Source: Capitella teleta
Taxonomy: Eukaryota > Annelida > Polychaeta > Capitellidae
NCBI GenBank assembly: GCA_000328365.1
Contig: KB291798.1
Coordinates: 905,411 to 969,410, forward strand
Length of the DNA stretch: 64,000 nt
Reading direction: 5' to 3'
Shown here: positions 62,868 through 64,000 of the stretch, piece by piece
Layout: the number at the start of each line of letters is the position of its first letter
Numbering within the stretch: the stretch's first letter is position 1
The notes under the pieces: model-generated
Database searches by the model: none
The model's input: the letters and a program-made list of their open reading frames with translations, nothing else
Told to the model about the DNA's origin: nothing
Made by a program: the position numbers and the translations under genes

Positions 62868-63978
62868 AATCTTAAAAAGTCTTGTCTTATATTGCGCCTG
62901 TAGAATGCGGTTTTATTATAAATCATGCTTGTAATTAATTTCTTGCCATTTTTGTTTAATTGCTCAGCCTAATTTCATTGTCAGCCTTGATATTTTTGTG
63001 TATCACGTATTAATCATCTCATGTGATTATTTTGTTCTTCTATTTTCATCAAAATATTAATTCCAACTGCAGACTGCTGTTAAATTTATCAATTGAAATT
63101 TTATCAATGGTTGTATTTTTCAAATGCTAAGTTAAGAAGTGGTGCCTGTCCTAGTATATTTATATTGTTCATTTTTAGTAACTGACTGAAGTTTTTAATT
63201 TATGTAGTATTTGTTTACAGCCAGGGATTAAATCTTCCCTTTTCGGAATCTTTTTTTTAAGAAATTACCAATGAGCAATTTTGTATGAAGAAATTTTTAA
63301 ATTTTTTTCCTCTTGTCTTTTGTACTAATAAGATCTGTTGTGCCTTTTCCCTTCAGTATATTACAGAAACATCTCTGAATACCAAAATTATTCATCATAG
63401 CATTATCTCTGAGCAGAACTTATTTCTTTACATTTTTATACCACTTTTGATCCAATACATATATTGTACATTGTACTTTCCACACTCAGTAGCCTTCTGA
63501 ATTATACGCCTCATATTAGTGTGAATTAATATGATATATTTACCGTACGCAATCTCTTGTCTGTATGACTGTTCTCCGAGTGTGTAAAAATTTCTCTCAG
63601 GTTTCTTGAGAATTTATATTTGTTTTCATAACATCGATTGCTACATGTGTGTATTGCAGTGTTTATAATTAGATTATTTTAATCCTTTGTTATTTTAACT
63701 AATGATAATCCTTTGGGGTATTTTTCCCCTCCTTAAAATTGGAAGTTGTTGTTCATACAATTACCTCAAAGTGTCAATGTATTTTTTTGAATTTGTGATC
63801 ATACTTTTGCCATTTCTTGGTTGAGCAATCAATTACAATGGCTGCCGAATTTTCACTTCAAATATCCTAAAATGTTTCGGTTTGAAATAATTGCCATTTT
63901 AGTCCCAATATGAGCCTTGATTCATGACTTTATATTTCTATCCCTCTTTTTCTATATTGTGCAGTGATGATGAATAAA
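62868..63978 (+). other. Probable 3' UTR of slc44a1 (15B isoforms)
   Basis: AT-rich sequence without open frames of note follows the 15B stop. The only canonical AATAAA I see lies at 63973-63978; an ATTAAA occurs near 63225. The long UTR is inferred from the lack of an earlier canonical signal. Confidence 0.45.
63973..63978 (+). terminator. Candidate distal poly(A) signal of slc44a1
   Basis: AATAAA inside TGATGAATAAAATAG near the window end, 1.1 kb after the 15B stop codon. Confidence 0.45.
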
Positions 63979-64000
63979 ATAGATTCACTTGCTTAAAATA

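Overview
This is animal nuclear DNA: split genes with GT-AG introns, canonical AATAAA signals, abundant microsatellites, tRNA-derived SINE remnants and a TA-flanked inverted-repeat transposon. Gene content (mitochondrial ribosomal protein uL15m, transcription factor AP-2, a nucleoredoxin-like thioredoxin-fold protein, choline transporter-like protein SLC44A1) and intron phases like those of vertebrate orthologues suggest a bilaterian. The compact introns and repeat types make an invertebrate deuterostome (echinoderm, hemichordate or cephalochordate) my best guess, but the sequence alone does not fix the phylum.

Layout. (1) 1-1.87 kb: gene-poor flank with a possible retroposon tail. (2) 1.9-5.6 kb, minus strand: complete four-exon mrpl15. 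(3) 5.6-33.2 kb: about 27 kb with no recognisable protein gene but several CpG-rich islands, a CRE fused to a TATA box near 18.8 kb, and RFX-type X-boxes. It most plausibly serves as regulatory territory for the developmental gene that follows. (4) 33.2-47.9 kb, plus strand: complete seven-exon TFAP2 (AP-2) with CCAAT-rich promoter and poly(A) signal. (5) 47.9-53.9 kb: non-coding, with a GC island, a cluster of a GCGTTATGA motif, a tRNA-like pseudogene and a double hairpin. (6) 53.9-54.6 kb, minus strand: two-exon nucleoredoxin-like gene with intact WCPPCR. (7) 54.6-58 kb: spacer with a duplicated 120-bp block and a 618-bp pogo/Tc1-like MITE. (8) 58-64 kb, plus strand: complete slc44a1, with a duplicated membrane-helix exon (probably mutually exclusive) and two alternative last exons.

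The four genes do not form a pathway. All exon joins were worked out by hand by keeping the reading frame across GT-AG sites and comparing remembered human proteins; no alignment or database search was run. The observations most worth following are the 2 x 2 alternative-exon design of slc44a1, the strong excess of the nonamer GCGTTATGA in small clusters on both strands, the CRE-TATA promoter in the desert, and the cluster of perfect or near-perfect X-boxes around TFAP2.
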